Origin: Petrolisthes cinctipes
Lineage: Eukaryota > Arthropoda > Malacostraca > Decapoda > Porcellanidae
Assembly (NCBI GenBank): GCA_033782935.1
Contig: JAWQEG010000128.1
Location: forward strand, 2,406,001 to 2,470,000
DNA length: 64,000 nucleotides
Direction of reading: 5' to 3'
Shown here: positions 61,701 to 64,000 of the stretch, in pieces
How the letters are laid out: the number at the start of each line of letters is the position of its first letter
Numbering within the stretch: the stretch's first letter is position 1
The notes under the pieces: generated by a model
Database searches by the model: none
What the model was told of the DNA's origin: nothing
What the model saw: the letters and a program-made list of their open reading frames with translations, nothing else
Made by a program: the position numbers and the translations under genes

Positions 61701-64000
61701 AAAACACCCGAAAATTTGATATTTTTGTGTCCCAGAAGCGATCTGTACATGCCTACTCCGTGGTAGAGTATTTTCAAAATATAGGCCCAAAACATGCTCA
61801 AAATCGATATTTTGGGTGCCCAAAATCGATATGTGCATGCATCTTCTGTACCAGTTTATATCTCAAATTCAGGCTCAAAACACCCGAAAATTCGATGTTT
61901 TTTGGTCCCAGAAGCGATCTGTACATGCCTACTCCTTGCTAGAATGTTTTCAAGATACAGACCCAAAACATGCTCAAAATCGATATTTTAGATTCAAAAA
62001 GTCGATATGTGCATGCATCTTCAGTACCCGTTTTATCTTATATTTAGGCTCAAAACACCCGAAAATTCAATATTTTTGGGTCCAAGAAGCGATCTGTGCA
62101 TGCCTACTCAGTACTGAAATGCTTTCAAAATATAAACTCAAAACATGCTAAAAATCGATATTTTAGGTGTCCAAAGTCGATATGTGCATACATCTTCTGT
62201 ACCCGTTTATATCACAAATTCAGGTTCAAAACACCCGAAAACTCGATATTTTCTGGTCCCAGAAGCGATCTGTACATGCCTACTCCGTGTTAGAGTGTTT
62301 TCAAAATATAGGCCCAAAACATGCTAAAAATCGATATTTTATTTGCCCAAAGTCGTTTTGTGTATGCATCTTCTGTACACGTTTATATCCCAAATTCAGG
62401 CTCAAAACACCCGAAAACTCCATATTTTTGGGTCCTAGAAGCGATCTGTACATGCCTACTCAGTGCTAGAATATTTTCACAATATAGGCTCAAAACATGC
62501 TAAAAATCGATATTTTAGGTGTCTGAAGTCGATATGTGCATACATCTTCTGTAACCGTTTATATCTCACATTCAGGCTCAAAACAACAGAAAATTCAATA
62601 TTTTTGGGTCCCAGTAGCAATCTGTACATGCCTACTCCGTGTTAGAGTATTTTATAAATACAGGCCCAAAACATGTTGAAAATCGATAATTTAGTTGCCC
62701 AAAGTCAATATGTGTATGCATCTTTTGTACCCGTTTATATCCCAAATTCAGGCTCAAAACACCCGAAAATTCGATATTTTTGGGTCCCAGAAGCAATCTG
62801 TACATGCCTACTCCGTCTTAGAGTATTTTCAAAATACAGGCCCAAAACATGCTCAAAATCGATATTTCAGGTGCCCAAAGTCAATATGTGTATGTATCTT
62901 CTGTACCCGTTTATATCCCAAATTCAGGCTCAAAACACCCGAAAATTCGATATTTTTGGGGCCCAGAAGCGATCTGTACATGCCTACTCAGTGCTAGAAT
63001 ATTTTCAAAACATAGGCCCAAAACATGCTAAGAATCGATATTTTGGGTGCCCAAAGTCGATATGTTCATGAATCTTCTGTACCCATTTATATCTCAAATT
63101 CAGGCTCAAAACACCCGAAACTTCGATATTTTTGGGGCCCAGAAGCGATCTGTACATGCCTACTCAGTGCTAGAGTATTTTTAAAATACCGGCCCAAAAC
63201 ATGCTGAAAATCGATATTTCAGGTGCCCAAAGTCAATATGTTTATGTATCTTCTGTACCCGTTTATATCCCAAATTCTGGCTCAAAACACCCGAAAATTC
63301 GATATTTTTGTGTCCCAGAAGCGATTTGTACATGCCTAACTCCGTGTTAGAGTATTTTCAAATCAAAGGCCCAAAACATGCTTAAAATTGATATTATTGA
63401 GTGCCCAAAATTGATATGTGCATACATCTTCTGACCCAGTTTATATCTCAAATTCAAGCTCAAAACACCTAACAATTCGACATTTTCGGATCCTCGAAGC
63501 ATTCTGTACATGTCTACTCCCTGCTTGAATGATTTTTTCAAGCTACAGACCCAAAACATGCTGAAAATCGATATTTTATGTGCCCAAAGTCGATATGTGC
63601 ATGCATCTTCAGTGCCCGTTTATATCTCAAATTCAGGCTCAAAACACCCGAAAATTCAATATTTTTGGGTCCCAGAAGCGATCTGTACATGCCTACTCAG
63701 TGCTAGAATATTGTCAAAATATAGGCCCAAAACATGCTAAAAATCGATATTTTAGGTGCCCAAAGTCGATATGTGCATGCATCTTCTGTACTCGTTTATA
63801 TCCCAAATTAAAGCTCAAAACACCCGAAAATTCGATATTTTTGGGTCCCAGAAGTGATATGTACATTTCTATTCCGTGTTAGAGTATTTTATAAATACAG
63901 GCCAAAAACAAGCTGAAAATCGATATTTTAGGTGCCCAAAATCAATATGTGTATACATCTTCTGTACCCGTTTATATCCAAAATTCAGGCTCAAAAAACC

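Larger units (their letters stand above)
1..64000 (+). repeat. Satellite DNA array, ~176-bp monomer, about 364 copies
   Basis: The whole window is one head-to-tail array. Landmarks such as GTCCCAGAAGCGATCTGTAC, TACATGCCTACTC and CGTTTATATC recur about every 176 bases from end to end, always on the + strand. Base 1 corresponds to monomer position 136 if the monomer is taken to start at CGATATTTTTGGGTCCC, so the first full monomer starts near base 42. Neither end shows an array edge. Most monomers are 175 to 177 bp; reproducible length variants are listed separately. There is no transposon, simple-repeat tract or unique spacer. A nucleosome-sized, AT-rich, gene-free repeat with higher-order structure is typical of eukaryotic centromeric or heterochromatic satellites. 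That location is an inference, and I cannot name the family or species. Confidence 0.98.
36400..64000 (+). repeat. Domain III: distinct subfamilies and mosaic long duplications
   Basis: New monomer states appear here and were not noticed to the left: GCTAAGAATCG, TACCGGCC, CATGAGCCTAAAG with GGAAATCGATATTTC, and frequent TACCCATTTATATC. Length variants are also more common: 168 bp, 170 bp, a copy with four extra bases and one 138-bp copy. Duplications are long (2.6 to 8.8 kb offsets) and broken by small indels, in contrast to the clean periodicity of domain II. No gene, RNA or mobile element is present. Confidence 0.8.
55500..64000 (+). repeat. Right-end mosaic: overlapping ~3.2-3.5 kb duplications
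   Basis: At least four collinear pairs overlap here: 56,557-57,300 with 59,853-60,600 (offset 3,296); 57,720-58,335 with 61,206-61,821 (3,486); 58,798-59,270 with 61,970-62,440 (3,172); and 59,340-59,990 with 62,688-63,340 (3,348). The differing offsets show an old ~19-monomer unit scrambled by gain and loss of monomers. A subfamily reading TTGCCCAAAGTCGTTTTGTG (56,052, 59,171, 62,343) is confined to this stretch. Confidence 0.7.

Noticed and set aside
6170..61801. Minus-strand open frames of 61 to 70 codons
   Set aside because: They are reverse complements of the same monomer, recur with the higher-order units and show no independent coding signal.
119..63882. Several hundred short + strand open frames of 60 to 181 codons giving similar peptides
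   Set aside because: They repeat with the satellite period, overlap in several frames, have no ribosome-binding or splice context and change frame at each monomer because 176 is not a multiple of three. They are by-products of a stop-poor repeat, so none is annotated as a gene.
1..64000. CRISPR array
   Set aside because: Direct repeats are present, but there are no short constant repeats separated by unique spacers; the whole 176-bp unit is repeated. No cas-like gene is present and the context is eukaryotic satellite.
1..64000. Assignment to a named satellite family or species
   Set aside because: I compared the monomer from memory with human alpha satellite (171 bp), Arabidopsis (178 bp), maize (156 bp), rice (155 bp) and soybean (91-92 bp) centromere repeats and saw no convincing match. 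A database search of the consensus would settle it.

Overview
This window is one uninterrupted block of tandemly repeated satellite DNA. From base 1 to base 64,000 it consists of about 364 head-to-tail copies, all in the same orientation, of a monomer of about 176 bp (by-eye consensus about 39% G+C). I see no credible protein gene, rRNA, tRNA, transposon, CRISPR array or unique-sequence gap. The array runs off both ends: the window opens at monomer position 136 and closes inside a monomer. The many short open frames, almost all on the + strand, are by-products of a stop-poor repeat. They restart with the monomer, overlap in two or three frames and show no coding signature.

The organism must be a eukaryote. 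A nucleosome-length monomer in a long, gene-free array with higher-order repeats is what centromeric or pericentromeric/heterochromatic satellites of plants and animals look like. I do not recognise the monomer as a named family, and the sequence alone does not settle plant versus animal.

The monomer is itself an old dimer. It splits into two 88-bp halves that align without gaps and match at about 60 of 88 positions (by-eye count of the consensus). Both halves start with CGATATTTT and end with phased A-tracts.

Four scales of organisation are visible: 88-bp half, 176-bp monomer, higher-order repeats (HORs) of 5 to 19 monomers, and multi-kilobase mosaic duplications. Domain I (1 to ~14.5 kb) holds a 17-monomer unit (2,989 bp, two copies), a 9-monomer unit (~1,583 bp, two copies) and a mosaic recopy of its own beginning. 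Domain II (~14.5 to ~36.4 kb) holds 5-, 6-, 10- and 15-monomer units and a nearly perfect 19-monomer unit (3,344 bp, two full copies plus a partial third). Domain III (~36.4 to 64 kb) has its own monomer subfamilies, several length variants, an 8-monomer unit (~1,405 bp, three copies) and long mosaic duplications. Each domain has diagnostic variants that I did not see in the others. HOR boundaries are estimated by eye and may be off by tens of bases.
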